From DTU013 sp964512095 (GTDB taxonomy: Bacteria; Bacillota; Clostridia; Acetivibrionales; DTU013): DNA of 64,000 bases. The notes beneath the pieces are model-generated. The model was given only the letters and a program-made list of their open reading frames with translations. It made no database searches and was not told the origin of the DNA. The position numbers and the translations under genes are program-made. Positions 25,954-36,300 of this stretch are shown piece by piece (the first letter of the stretch is position 1; the number at the start of each line of letters is the position of its first letter). The stretch is taken from the NCBI GenBank assembly GCA_964512095.1, contig CAZEIH010000001.1, forward strand, positions 124,001 through 188,000, written 5' to 3'.

Positions 25954-27675
25954 TCAGCTTTTAAGCCGCATATTCAAACACCCAATGCAACCGACACTGA
26001 CTGTTACTACTGTTTGTACCGTTGTTCCTATCGGTGTCGGTGTTTTCTTGCTTTTTAATGCTCTGCCTTTTATAGTGCGTCTGACTTCTGCATCGCAGTC
26101 GCTCTCTAGTATTATAGGAAAGAACAGGCCATTAATCTCGTCATCTACTTTAAAGTATACATGCAACTCGCTTGCACTTATGACTCTGATTTCCTTAACC
26201 ACACTCCTAAGACCATTATTTGTAAGACCATCTTTAAACGAAAAACTATCAAAGTTGCGAATAAAACCTTTAACATTTTCTTTGACTTTACGTGTGAGTT
26301 CGGCGGTCACATCCTCTGCGTGAAGTATGGTTGATATACGCTTGATGTCAGCATCTAAGGCTGCCATATCCTTCTCGCCCTCATCCATACCAATCATACC
26401 TTTTTTCACCATAGTTTTGACACGCTCACGCTGTGCTTGTAAGTCTTTCAGTTCTTTGTTCAACTCATTAAAATTCAGCCCTGTGGCGTTTTTGAGGTAC
26501 TCTTTGATTACATCACTACACTTAGCCTCAATCAGCTTAAAAAAGGCTTCACGGTCTTGCACTAAACTGTCAAATAAAAGAGTTAAGCCTCTGAGAACAT
26601 CTTCTTCTTCCACTCTTATATGCTCTGCTGTACACCTTGCACTACCATAAGCCTGTCGCTTACTGCACACCCACCAATAGTAGTACGGTCCCGTCTCACT
26701 ATACTTACGCTGATAGCGTCTATACCCGCCACCACAGGAGGTACACTTTAATAGGTTTGAAAGGGTGTGGTCCTCACTACGGCGTGAAATCTTTCGATGC
26801 CCGTGTTCATCAGATGGAAATTTCTCTGCGTTCTCTTCTATAATCCGTTGTGCTTTCTCAAATTGCTCATCAGATATGATACGAAAATCAGGTCTTTCTG
26901 TAACAAACCAATCTTCTGTATCCATCGTTACGCGTTCGCCCGTATAAATGGACTTTACATTCTCCTTGTTATTTATAATAAGCCCTGTATATAAGCGGTT
27001 TTTTAGTATACATGAAACAGTATGTTGAGTCCAGTTATAGTTGGGTTCACCGTTCTTTTTCTTTTTTGTTACTACTCGGTTCTTATATAAGAAGTCGGCT
27101 ATACGGCTCATTCCCATATGCTCTACTGTATATAAATCAAATATCTTTTTGACCCAGTAGGCATCCTTATCTGGTTTTAAAGTATATTTATCAACACGCT
27201 CATAGCCAAAAACGAAGTTAGGCACTATCCCTTTTTTCTTACTGATGTTTTTACCGAACTTGACACGCTCACTCATTTTTTCAGACTCGTTTTCTGCCAA
27301 TAAAGCCATTATACTGAGTGATAAGGAATCCACATCTTTACCTTTCTCGCCCTGACCGGCTAAGTGTAGTTTAATCCCTAACCCGTCCAACAACTCTCTC
27401 GTAAAGGTTATATAATCGAGTTGATTTCGGAATAACCTTGATATTTCCTTTGCGTAAATCTTTTGATAACACCCTTTTTTACCATCACTTATTAACCTCT
27501 GTAATTCCCTTCTATTTTTGGACTTAGTTGCACTCATACCCTCATCGCAGTATATTTCAACTAACTCGTCACCCCGGTCTGCTATGTATTTCTCAAAGAA
27601 CTCCCGCTGGTTCTTCAGCGACAGGGCTTGTTCTTCTTTATTTGTACTAACCCTTATATACGCAACAGCCCTCAT
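25954..27675 (-). CDS. Large serine recombinase 2
   Basis: A 573-aa homologue of recombinase 1 with the same domain order: resolvase domain with YIRVST (Ser 10), ISRLFRN, recombinase domain with GYERVDKYTL and PNYNWTQHTV, zinc ribbon (CTSCGG...CSKR...C, ~315-360), and a coiled coil (~380-450). ATG follows GGAGAGG. Its last ~20 codons cross the hybrid site C and run to 25954, so its C-terminal tail is made by element left-end sequence. Confidence 0.95.
   Translation of the reverse strand: MRAVAYIRVSTNKEEQALSLKNQREFFEKYIADRGDELVEIYCDEGMSATKSKNRRELQRLISDGKKGCYQKIYAKEISRLFRNQLDYITFTRELLDGLGIKLHLAGQGEKGKDVDSLSLSIMALLAENESEKMSERVKFGKNISKKKGIVPNFVFGYERVDKYTLKPDKDAYWVKKIFDLYTVEHMGMSRIADFLYKNRVVTKKKKNGEPNYNWTQHTVSCILKNRLYTGLIINNKENVKSIYTGERVTMDTEDWFVTERPDFRIISDEQFEKAQRIIEENAEKFPSDEHGHRKISRRSEDHTLSNLLKCTSCGGGYRRYQRKYSETGPYYYWWVCSKRQAYGSARCTAEHIRVEEEDVLRGLTLLFDSLVQDREAFFKLIEAKCSDVIKEYLKNATGLNFNELNKELKDLQAQRERVKTMVKKGMIGMDEGEKDMAALDADIKRISTILHAEDVTAELTRKVKENVKGFIRNFDSFSFKDGLTNNGLRSVVKEIRVISASELHVYFKVDDEINGLFFPIILESDCDAEVRRTIKGRALKSKKTPTPIGTTVQTVVTVSVGCIGCLNMRLKS
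26013..26019. other. Hybrid attachment site C between the two elements
   Basis: On the minus strand the core position reads GTACAAA, against GTGCACA at A and B. The 5' flank matches the recombinase side of site A. The 3' flank matches the element side of site B over ~70 bp without gaps, roughly three-quarters identical. A site made of right end plus left end is the structure expected of attP, or of a junction between tandem copies. Confidence 0.7.
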
Positions 27676-27777
27676 AACATCAATCCTCTCCGTTACATTT
27701 GCATAATTAAAAGCACCCGATAAAACCTCACAGAGAGAATTATTTCAGATGCCTCCTGCTTGTTACAATGCATAATA

Positions 27778-27897
27778 TCACGCTGTTTCTGAGATTTGTA
27801 TTGCTTCGGCCGACTCAGCCACTATCTTTCGAGCGATATTTAGTGCAAGAGTCTCTGCTATCTTTTGTAGGATGTCATCGGGTAGTTTGACCTCCAT
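27778..27897 (-). CDS. Small conserved protein upstream of recombinase 2
   Basis: 39 aa from ATG at 27897 behind AAGGAG. It is an amphipathic helix (PDDILQKIAETLALNIARKIV) similar to the small gene before recombinase 1. The frame stays open upstream to 28047 with a basic stretch (Lys/Arg-rich) resembling the 36-aa gene of element 1, but no start codon is seen there. The two small genes of element 1 may therefore be one in-frame unit here. It is a candidate recombination accessory protein (inference). Confidence 0.6.
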   Translation of the reverse strand: MEVKLPDDILQKIAETLALNIARKIVAESAEAIQISETA

Positions 27898-28057
27898 ACC
27901 TTTGACTCCTTGTCCATTTGCGTTATACCTTATGCTTATTCTCTTTTTAGCTTGTTTATGTTTGTTAAATTGCTTTATAGTAACCGCAGTCCTTCTTGTC
28001 TTAATGACCTGTTTGTCATTGTGCCTAACCGGCTCTAAGCTCTTTATTTATGCATAA

Positions 28058-28102
28058 AAATGTTGGAGAGCTAAAATTTATCTCTTTAGCCACCCCAACA
28101 TT
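28058..28102 (-). terminator. Terminator of the LuxR-MFS gene
   Basis: An inverted repeat, AATGTTGG..GCTAAA / TTTAGC..CCAACATT, followed on the minus strand by TTTTT. It lies 20 nt after the stop. Confidence 0.65.
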
Positions 28103-28122
28103 AATTATAGAACCAATATATA

Positions 28123-29487
28123 TCAGAACTTATCGCCCAGCTTGTAATCGGCGATCAGCTCCAGACGGCTGCTGCGGCCGGTTTTCTTGAAGATGTTGCC
28201 GGCATGGAATTTTACCGTACTTTCTGTGATATACAGTGCGTTGGCAATCTCTGAATTGGACATGCCCTGTATAATAAAATTGAAAATGTCCTGTTCTCTA
28301 ACCGATAGTCCAAAGTGGTTTACATACTCGGTCAGCCGCCGCTTTTCCGCCGCCTCCGGGCTTGTAATGGAAATGTACAGTTTCTGATACAGCAGGAAGA
28401 AAAGTACGGTTACAAGCATGTAAACAACACTTGAAAGCACAATGAGGGGAATGCCTGTAAGTACGTCGGCGCATAACGTTCCGACTGCCTCTCCAAGACG
28501 TCCCACCAACAAACCGAACACAGCAAGAGCCGGCATACCCATCTTGTCGGAAATGTCTGAGAAAACCAGAATACGGTGCACCGACCAGAAACCCAAGAAC
28601 AGATAGGCCAGCATCCACATAGCTGTTTCTCCGGCAGAGTTACTGCCAAGTGCCAATGCCGCAAATGGAAAAGCAAGCGCTGCCAGACAACAGATTGCTC
28701 CCCAACGTCGGTTTCTGTCGCTGACAACTCCGGCGATAATAAGACCAACGCCATAAAATGCGCGTGTGAACTCTATATAGACACTGCCCATTGCTCCTTT
28801 GAGCGGGAAGGAGAAGCCGAGTGTGTTTTCCATCGATAACAGCAATAGCACAACTGCGGCTAGCCAAACAGTCTTTTTTTTAAAACCGGCATGAAAATAT
28901 CGGCTTTTTTCAGCCGCAGGAGGTGATGGAAGCCAACGCAGGAGTAATAATGACACAACTGCGAGCAACACTATGGCAAAGAAGCTATTGCTATGCCACA
29001 GGAAACGTTTACCCATCGGAAGAGAAATAAGCCATGTACAAATACTGCCAAAGGCGTATGCAGAGCCAAACACCAACCCTCGGCGCTGCTGCGGAATATC
29101 CGTGGAAAGCCTCGTCAGATAGCATCCTGACAAGATTCCGATTGATATGTTGAGCAATGCACCGGCAGCAATAATAACCGCTAAAGATGGTGAAAAAAAT
29201 GACGCTGCTGTGCAGATTAATGCGATTATGGTAGTCAGGAGGGGGAATAACCGACCGCCGCCAAGAGAGGAGCGTTTTGCGAAAAGCAGTCCGGCCGCGC
29301 CGATGCCGGCAGCTTGGCAGACATAGTATGCCCCGCATACCAGCAGATTCACCGTTCCTCCATCCAGCATACTGAGCATCCGGTACGCTTGTGTAATATA
29401 TGCCGTACCCGTCCAAAGAAAACCAAGACCGATAAGTGCAACAAAATACGGATACCTGCTTCTTATCTGGATACCATTTTTTATCAT
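28123..29487 (-). CDS. Membrane-bound LuxR-type regulator with MFS-like 12-TM domain
   Basis: 454 aa. Residues ~10-375 hold about 12 hydrophobic segments like a major-facilitator fold. Residues ~385-450 are a LuxR helix-turn-helix (LSVREQDIFNFIIQGMSNSE then IANALYITESTVKFHAGNIF). Such fusions occur in gut Actinobacteria and Firmicutes and are thought to sense a small ligand. ATG follows ACAGGAG. It is divergent from the SLH block, which is its likely target (inference). Confidence 0.88.
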   Translation of the reverse strand: MIKNGIQIRSRYPYFVALIGLGFLWTGTAYITQAYRMLSMLDGGTVNLLVCGAYYVCQAAGIGAAGLLFAKRSSLGGGRLFPLLTTIIALICTAASFFSPSLAVIIAAGALLNISIGILSGCYLTRLSTDIPQQRRGLVFGSAYAFGSICTWLISLPMGKRFLWHSNSFFAIVLLAVVSLLLLRWLPSPPAAEKSRYFHAGFKKKTVWLAAVVLLLLSMENTLGFSFPLKGAMGSVYIEFTRAFYGVGLIIAGVVSDRNRRWGAICCLAALAFPFAALALGSNSAGETAMWMLAYLFLGFWSVHRILVFSDISDKMGMPALAVFGLLVGRLGEAVGTLCADVLTGIPLIVLSSVVYMLVTVLFFLLYQKLYISITSPEAAEKRRLTEYVNHFGLSVREQDIFNFIIQGMSNSEIANALYITESTVKFHAGNIFKKTGRSSRLELIADYKLGDKF

Positions 29488-29546
29488 ACTTTATCTCCTG
29501 TGATTAGGATTGCAAATACAAATATTAGTCCACATATATTGACATA

Positions 29547-29555
29547 ATTATAGCA
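29547..29555 (-). promoter_or_regulatory. Extended -10 promoter of the LuxR-MFS gene
   Basis: TGCTATAAT on the minus strand (the TGnTATAAT form), about 60 nt before the start. No good -35 was found. Confidence 0.5.
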
Positions 29556-29707
29556 TACGCCAGCAGTAAGTATAAAGAAAAAAGTCAAAAAAGAGAGAAT
29601 AAAGTCCACCTATACTAAAACTATACCGCTCTTTTAGCCCGTCTGTACCCTATCTGGACTGTCCATGCAGAAAATTGACGTTTATGCTGATATTGGAGGT
29701 GATCGAC

Positions 29708-30034
29708 ATGACATCACTGAGACGATGTTTTGCCTATGAGAAGAACATCGTTATAAATGCCCTGTACGATACCATCGAGGCATTGGGGCTATCTCTTGAC
29801 AGCTCAAACAGCATGCGTGGCACGTTGATAGTTTCCGACACGAACCATACCGGTAAAATGCGTATCGCACTCAGCTTTGACGCAGTTAGGAAGCAAACTC
29901 AGGTAGAGATCTATCCTGTGGACTCCGGAATAAACATTACTGAAGACTGGAGTACTGTTATTTTGGATGAACTCTCGGGAAGAATGGAGTATTTGCACCA
30001 ATTCGTTCGTGAAAGCAGCAACGGGTTATATTGA
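29708..30034 (+). CDS. Hypothetical protein (108 aa)
   Basis: ATG at 29708 behind GGAGGTGATC. A small soluble protein with mixed alpha/beta pattern and no signal peptide or recognisable motif. It is the first gene of the plus-strand SLH group, 33 nt before the transglutaminase gene, so it is probably cotranscribed. Confidence 0.7.
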   Translation: MTSLRRCFAYEKNIVINALYDTIEALGLSLDSSNSMRGTLIVSDTNHTGKMRIALSFDAVRKQTQVEIYPVDSGINITEDWSTVILDELSGRMEYLHQFVRESSNGLY

Positions 30035-30067
30035 ACGAAGCACTAAGATATGAGAGGTGGAGTTTAA

Positions 30068-31564
30068 ATGAAAAAAGCACAACGTATTTTAGCAGCCATA
30101 TGTATAGTCTTTATCACACTTACAGCATTAACGTTTAATGTCTACGGCGCAGAGCCTTCAATGACAAACTTTGATAAAGCGCAAAGCTACAAGCCGGGGC
30201 AGTTTCCTGATATTACCGAAAATGAATGGTTCGGCTATAATAAGCAGCGTGTTGTTTGCAAGGCGTATGAATTGGGCCTGATGCAGGGAAAGGGCACCAT
30301 GTTTGACCCAAATGCCGGAGTTACCTTAGCTGAAGCAGTTACAATGGCCGCAAGATTAAATAATATCTATAGCGGCGGCGATTGGGAGTTTCACCAGAGC
30401 TCCCCATGGTATTATACATATCTGGAATATTCCGTTTATAAGGAAATAGTCCAGGTTGACACTTTTGAAGATCTGACAAGACCAGCCACCAGAGCGGAAG
30501 TGGCTTACATATTTGCCCGTGCCCTTCCCGAAGGTGAATTTGCCGCTATTAATAAAATAGATGCCTTGCCTGATGTTAATTCCGGTACACCTTACCAGAG
30601 CGAAATCTTTAGGCTCTACAAATCGGGTATTCTTACCGGTAACGATGCATATGGCACTTTTGGACCAAATGAGACGATTACCCGCGCACAGGCAGCAGCT
30701 ATCATAACGAGGATAGCCCTTCCCTCGGAAAGAGTATCATTCACTCCAGCAAAAAAGGATGAACCGGCAGATAAAAAAGAAACAGTGAGCGAAGAACCCG
30801 CCAGTGTAATACCTGTCTGGAGTGAGGTCTATACTGAGGGCATGACCGTAAAAACAAAGGATGAATTAGCTGATCTGGTCGATGCTGCATTCTATAACCT
30901 TGTTCCGAAATTCGAAATCTTGCTCGAAAATGCCGCATACGATGAATACTTTGACGACGTTGATTTTTCGGTGAGGCATTCGAATTTAGGCTACACTAGT
31001 TCGAATTATGATTATCAAACCAAAGTGTTTAGTCAAGAAATTAAGTATCTCCTGTTTCACCAAATGAAGGCTCTCATATTCAACCGGAAAGCTATTGAAC
31101 TGTATGTAACAGAGGAAATGCGTGATTATGATACAAAAATGAATGCAATACTGGACAAAATAATTAAAACTGGCATGACTGAGAAAGAAAAGGTCAAGGC
31201 CGTTCACGACTATATGGTCGTTAACTACAGATATGACGAAAATTTTGAGGTAGGCTTATACGGCACTGATACCTATGCCTTTCACGGGCTTTTGAATTAC
31301 GGGACCGGCGTCTGCCAAGCATATGCGGAATTGTTCTACCTTTTTATGAGCTATGTAGATATCGAATGTATCTTTGTGGGAGGCTGGGCGGACGGCGGAA
31401 CCGGCGAGTATGGACTTCATGCATGGAATGTTGTCTATGCTGACGATGGCTACTATCATGTTGATGTGACCTTTGATGACACGCTGCCTGACTCAGGCAG
31501 CAAAATCTCATATGATTATTTCCTGAAAACAGATGATGAAATGGCAATAGATCATGATTGGTGA
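30068..31564 (+). CDS. SLH-domain surface protein with transglutaminase-like (cysteine protease) domain
   Basis: 498 aa. Signal peptide ~1-28 (cleavage after VYGA). Three SLH repeats follow (~45-100, ~110-160, ~165-220; TRAEVAY and TRAQAAA signatures) that bind secondary cell-wall polymer. A charged linker then leads to a transglutaminase-like domain with the Cys (GVCQAYAELF ~420), His (GLHAWNVV ~455) and Asp (HVDVTFDD ~468) triad. It would act on cell-surface or exported proteins. ATG follows GAGAGGTGG. Confidence 0.9.
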   Translation: MKKAQRILAAICIVFITLTALTFNVYGAEPSMTNFDKAQSYKPGQFPDITENEWFGYNKQRVVCKAYELGLMQGKGTMFDPNAGVTLAEAVTMAARLNNIYSGGDWEFHQSSPWYYTYLEYSVYKEIVQVDTFEDLTRPATRAEVAYIFARALPEGEFAAINKIDALPDVNSGTPYQSEIFRLYKSGILTGNDAYGTFGPNETITRAQAAAIITRIALPSERVSFTPAKKDEPADKKETVSEEPASVIPVWSEVYTEGMTVKTKDELADLVDAAFYNLVPKFEILLENAAYDEYFDDVDFSVRHSNLGYTSSNYDYQTKVFSQEIKYLLFHQMKALIFNRKAIELYVTEEMRDYDTKMNAILDKIIKTGMTEKEKVKAVHDYMVVNYRYDENFEVGLYGTDTYAFHGLLNYGTGVCQAYAELFYLFMSYVDIECIFVGGWADGGTGEYGLHAWNVVYADDGYYHVDVTFDDTLPDSGSKISYDYFLKTDDEMAIDHDW

Positions 31565-31589
31565 TGCGAGATATCCGGCGCCCAAACGA

Positions 31590-31680
31590 TGGTGACCGAA
31601 GAATTGAATGGTGTGATAGATAAAGCTGTCACTCAGATTCCATTGATAGTGTTGTCAAGATATTGAAAGGGGTGGATGTA
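31590..31680 (+). pseudogene. 3' remnant of a duplicated SLH gene
   Basis: The spacer before the next gene resembles the 3' end and downstream spacer of 31685..33334 (AGCTGTCAC, CAG..., then AATATATTGAAAG-like sequence). This suggests tandem duplication of SLH genes and deletion of one copy. Confidence 0.4.
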
Positions 31681-31684
31681 ATAA

Positions 31685-33334
31685 ATGAGAAAAAGCAAAT
31701 TGTGTATTTTTCTTCTATGCGCTATGATGCTTATGGCGCTGATGCCAACAGCAGCGTTGGCCACAGAACCTGCGCTAGCGGTGGACATTGTCACGGACGT
31801 TTCAACGGTTACAGAACTGAGGACAGCGCTGGAAAATAATGCGGGCGCTCATATCAGGCTGACAAAGAATATCACCTTCACCAAGGCAAACGCAGCTGAC
31901 AGGGATATCGGTGTTTATCTCGGCGAGGGCTGCTATACCATTGATTTGAACGGTTTTACGCTGAAATATCATTACATGACGGGCGGTGAGTTCACTGACC
32001 AAGGCTCGCCGCTGGCAAGCGGTAAGGCCAAGCTGCTCGTTATTAACGGCCCCGGTTCACTTATTGGAGGCAGCCATGGTTTTGAGCAACTCGACCAGTT
32101 CGGCACTTTAATCGTCAATGGCGGCACGTTCAAGGGGGTCATGGGCTTCGGCATCCGCATGACCGGCGGCATTACTTATATGAACGGCGGGACTGTGACA
32201 GGTAATTTCGGTGGAATTGAACACGGGGACGGTATTGTCATAATGAACGGCGGAAACGTGAAAAGCGTGGTTCATAACCCTAGGGGCAGCATAACGCCGA
32301 AAAAATACGGTTTGATCAAGGACGGCGTATTTACCGGCAACACTGTTCTTGAGGATATAATTCTGATTGTCCCCGATCTCACTATAAAAGCGGGATCGTC
32401 CATTAAGTTAATACGCGGCGGAGGGCTTGTCGTCAAGAACAGCTTAGTCAACAATGGCACGTTCACTTATGAATCGGGACTGAAATCCATAGGTGGCAAG
32501 GCAGTGATAAGCAAGGATTTTCAGGTTACTATTGCACAGGATGTAACATTCAGCTCTCTAAAGATGCAGGAGCGTGCTCGGCTGATCATAGAAAACGGAG
32601 CGACTGTGGCCGTCAGCGACACTTTTGTCACGGAGCAGGACTGCTCTATCATAGCTAAAAACGGAACCCTCAGGCTTTTGGGCAGCATTGACCATAGTGG
32701 ATATGCCGAGGGCGTTCCTGAGCTTGAGGCGCTTCAGGACGGTAACGGCGGCGGAGGTCAAGGTCCAGGGCCGGAGCAGCGTGACTTCATTGCTGAAACC
32801 GCTGCTGCCGAAAAGCTCAAGGCACTGGGGCTATTTCAAGGCGTTGGAACCAACCCGGACGGCAGTACAAACTTTGACCTCGCTCGAAAACCCTCGCGAA
32901 CAGAGGCGCTGGTCATGCTCATACGGCTGCTCGGCAAGGATAACGAGGTCATATCCGGAAGCTGGACTCATCCCTTCACCGATGTTCCGAAGTGGGCGGA
33001 CAATTATGTTGGATATGCCTATGAAAACAAGCTCACAAACGGCATCTCCGCAACCGAGTTTGGTACAGGAACGGCCTCCTACAAGACATATCTGACCTTC
33101 GTTTTGCGCGCGCTCGGCTACTCGGATAAGGGAGGTGTCGATTTCACATGGGACATGCCTGATGATCTGGCGCTTTCCATTGGTATCATGGCTGCGGGTA
33201 TGCACCATGAAAATTTCCTCCGCGCCGACGTGGTGCTGGTTTCAGAAGCCGCATTGTCGGCAAGGCTCAAGGATGGCAGTGATTTGCTGCTTGATAAGCT
33301 GATTGAAGATGGAGCTGTCACACAGGTGCCATGA
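31685..33334 (+). CDS. SLH-domain surface protein with beta-helix-like region
   Basis: 549 aa. Signal peptide ~1-27 (ALA cleavage). Residues ~35-330 contain short repeated beta segments with GGT/NGG turns (for example FGTLIVNGGTF, GITYMNGGTV), like a right-handed parallel beta-helix. A Gly-rich linker (GNGGGGQGPGPE ~350) precedes C-terminal SLH-like repeats (~365-540, RKPSRTEALVMLIRLLG). It is probably a wall-attached carbohydrate- or surface-interaction protein; no catalytic residues were identified. ATG follows GAAAGGGGTGG. Confidence 0.82.
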   Translation: MRKSKLCIFLLCAMMLMALMPTAALATEPALAVDIVTDVSTVTELRTALENNAGAHIRLTKNITFTKANAADRDIGVYLGEGCYTIDLNGFTLKYHYMTGGEFTDQGSPLASGKAKLLVINGPGSLIGGSHGFEQLDQFGTLIVNGGTFKGVMGFGIRMTGGITYMNGGTVTGNFGGIEHGDGIVIMNGGNVKSVVHNPRGSITPKKYGLIKDGVFTGNTVLEDIILIVPDLTIKAGSSIKLIRGGGLVVKNSLVNNGTFTYESGLKSIGGKAVISKDFQVTIAQDVTFSSLKMQERARLIIENGATVAVSDTFVTEQDCSIIAKNGTLRLLGSIDHSGYAEGVPELEALQDGNGGGGQGPGPEQRDFIAETAAAEKLKALGLFQGVGTNPDGSTNFDLARKPSRTEALVMLIRLLGKDNEVISGSWTHPFTDVPKWADNYVGYAYENKLTNGISATEFGTGTASYKTYLTFVLRALGYSDKGGVDFTWDMPDDLALSIGIMAAGMHHENFLRADVVLVSEAALSARLKDGSDLLLDKLIEDGAVTQVP

Positions 33335-33376
33335 ATAATAGTAGTGTCAATATATTGAAAGAGGAGTGAAGTTGAA

Positions 33377-36300
33377 ATGAAAAAAATGAAATTGTTTGCA
33401 TTTGTTATGTGCGTCGCGATGCTTGTGACGCTGATACCCACGGTAGCCTTGGCAGCAGATCCTCAAATAGTAGGGTATATCGATCACGATATTACGGTAG
33501 ATACGACATGGCCTGTCGGAGAATACTATATCTGCAGGACAGAAGACAACAACGAACCAATAGTGGCAAGCGGTGTTACGTTGACAATCGAGAGCGGTTC
33601 AAAAGTATATTTTGGTTATCGCACTAATGTGCCAATACCAAGTACTGAAACGATTCCCTATTCATGTCTGACAGTAAACGGTACCCTGAATGCAACCGGT
33701 GTAACATTTACTACCATTCCCGACGTCGGAGATCAGACCGATTGGCGGGATGCCGGATGGATGGGCATAGAGGCCAGGTCTGAAGACTCGTCAAATGCAG
33801 CAAGCCTTTCGTTTACCAATTGCATATTTGAATACTGCTGCGGCTCAGGAACTCTGTGCGGAGCAGATTCCAACGACGGTGGAGATAATCAAAGGGTTGA
33901 TATAACTGTGTCGGGCTGTACGTTCGAAAACCCGATAAAAGAGGTAACAGATGGACTCTATGCGGCCATCCGTTATAACAACGGGTATCATCTGGCCGGA
34001 ACAGGAACACTTTCCGTCTCTGGCTCTAACTTTACAGACTATAGTCACGGTGTTCTGGTAGAGGGAAACTCCCGGGACGATATCGATGTATCCGTCAACG
34101 GCTGCACGTTTACCGATATAGGCATAATGCCGGTGACAATTCACAGTGGTCGGTCAGCAAGCGTGACAAACTGCACATTCAACAATATAGAAAGTATACG
34201 GGACGGTGCAGCTCATATATTTACCGACTATGAAGCAAGTAATAAGGTTCAAACGGTTACGCTGACGGGCAATATCTTCAACGGGGCTCCCACAACGACC
34301 AAATACCCGGTCGTAGTTGGAGCCAATGTAAAAATTAACGAAAATGTAACTAGCGATACCAGCACATTCAGTGCAGATTATCCTGCGGTATACCGGTATA
34401 TAAGATTTTCAGGCGGTATCGGCAGCACCAGTACAACCAACCCCTCTGTTGAGCATGCGGTTTGGGGCTTTACGGGCATTCCGTACCTGATGACTAACGG
34501 TGTGAAGGTCTCAGGAAATGGAACTAAAGACGATGGCATCCACAGCTCTCTTGAAATAAAACCCGGCGTTACTGTTAACTTTGCTGCAGGAGTAGGACTT
34601 ACAATAGACGGAGCATTAACAGCTGAAGGTGAAAACGGTAACCCCATCACTTTCCAAAAACAACAAGGCGCGGATTGGTGCTTTGGACTTGAAGCCGACG
34701 GTGCTCTTGAGGGTCCTATCAGCTTAAAATACTGTAACGTTAATGACTTAAACAGCGGCATTAACGTTAAGGCACCAAGTACAGCTACGACGCCTCCCAC
34801 CATTGCGATTGAAAACTGTACAATTCAAAGCGTGAACCACCAAACTGCTTTAAAAGGCAAAAACATAACGGTCACAGACTCCGGCTTCACAGGTCTTGGC
34901 GTTGATTTGGCCAACAGCCGTAATGTGACGATAACAGATTGTACAATCACCATGAACGCAGGAAGCTGGACCGAAAACGGCGTAAAAATAGAAAACTGTG
35001 ATAACATTACGCTGCAGGGCTGCGATATTACATCAAATGGGGTACTGGGCGGAAATGGTGTTGACATTTACAATTCAAAATCTGTTTTACTAAAAAACTG
35101 CCTCGTTACAGAGTTCCCCGAATATGGGGTCAGCCTTAATCGAAATCCTTATGAGACTATAGAAGAGGGTGCACCACTTATTGAGAACTGTACCGTAGTC
35201 TCTAACGGATACGCCGGTGCTATTTTCAGGTATTCCGGCAATGTCAATAATCCAGTTGAATACAGTTCTTTTATCAAGAATAGTATCATCACTAATAACG
35301 GGGTCGCCTTACCAGAAGATGATCCAAAGCTGGATATAATCCGTTTAGCTGGCTATGCAGTTGCCATCCCTGAGGGTAGTATCTTGTATTCACTTATAGG
35401 TAACGATGACGCACCATTTGGCGTCTATTATTATTCTCACCCCTCATTATTGAATGCTGGATATCCAATGAGTATTTATCCGATCCCAACGACTGCCTAC
35501 TCAAACCGTGTTAGCGGTCCTGCAAACTTTACCGATGCAGAAAATAATGATTACCATTTAAAATCTGCAGAGGGCAGATGGGACGGAAACGGGTGGGTCA
35601 ATGACGACGTTACGAGCAATTGCATCAATGCAGGCGATCCGAACTCCTCATTTGCTAACGAGCCGGCTGACAACGGGGACCGAATCAATATAGGCCGTTA
35701 CGGCAACACGGCAGAAGCCTCAAAACTAGCCACCACCAATCCGTCCTATTTGCAGTACATTAATCTACCTGACGGAAAGGTTGGCCAATATGATGCTTAT
35801 ACAATTACGCCGGAGAGTAGCTCCGTTTCACCTGTGGTTTCTGGCGAAAGCTACAGCTTTACCGTTACAGTAAACAGTTATCATTATAAGACCGGTGGCT
35901 TTGCGGTTAAGGTCGATGGCGTAGAGCTGAGTTCGGTGGATAATATTTACACCATCGAGAATATCACAGAAGACAAAACAATAACCGTGGAGGGCATTGC
36001 GCTGATACAAGGTCCAACATTCCTCGCTCAGCCTCAAGACTTAACTGTTGCTCCGGGAGCACCGGCGTCCTTTAGTGTCGAAGTAGAAACGGAGGGCTAT
36101 GAGCCTACATATAAATGGAGAGTGAGCGAAGACGGCGGAGAAAACTGGGTGGACGCAGGAGATACTGACGCACAGCTTAATATTGCATCAACCACTATCA
36201 CGCAAAGCGGTTGGAAATACATCTGCTTTGTATACTATCCGTACGGGGGCAATTCTTATTCCGTTGCAAGCGAAGTGGCAACGCTTACAGTTGTAGATGA

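Larger units (their letters stand above)
17970..26019. mobile_element. Element 1 (8,043 bp, core A to core C)
   Basis: In minus-strand order it contains the left end at C, a hairpin terminator, a DUF4143-type ATPase, an IS30 remnant, a BlaI/BlaR-type pair (plus strand), an HTH gene, a 189-aa gene, a broken DUF3846 gene, two small genes, recombinase 1 and the right end at A. Confidence 0.7.
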
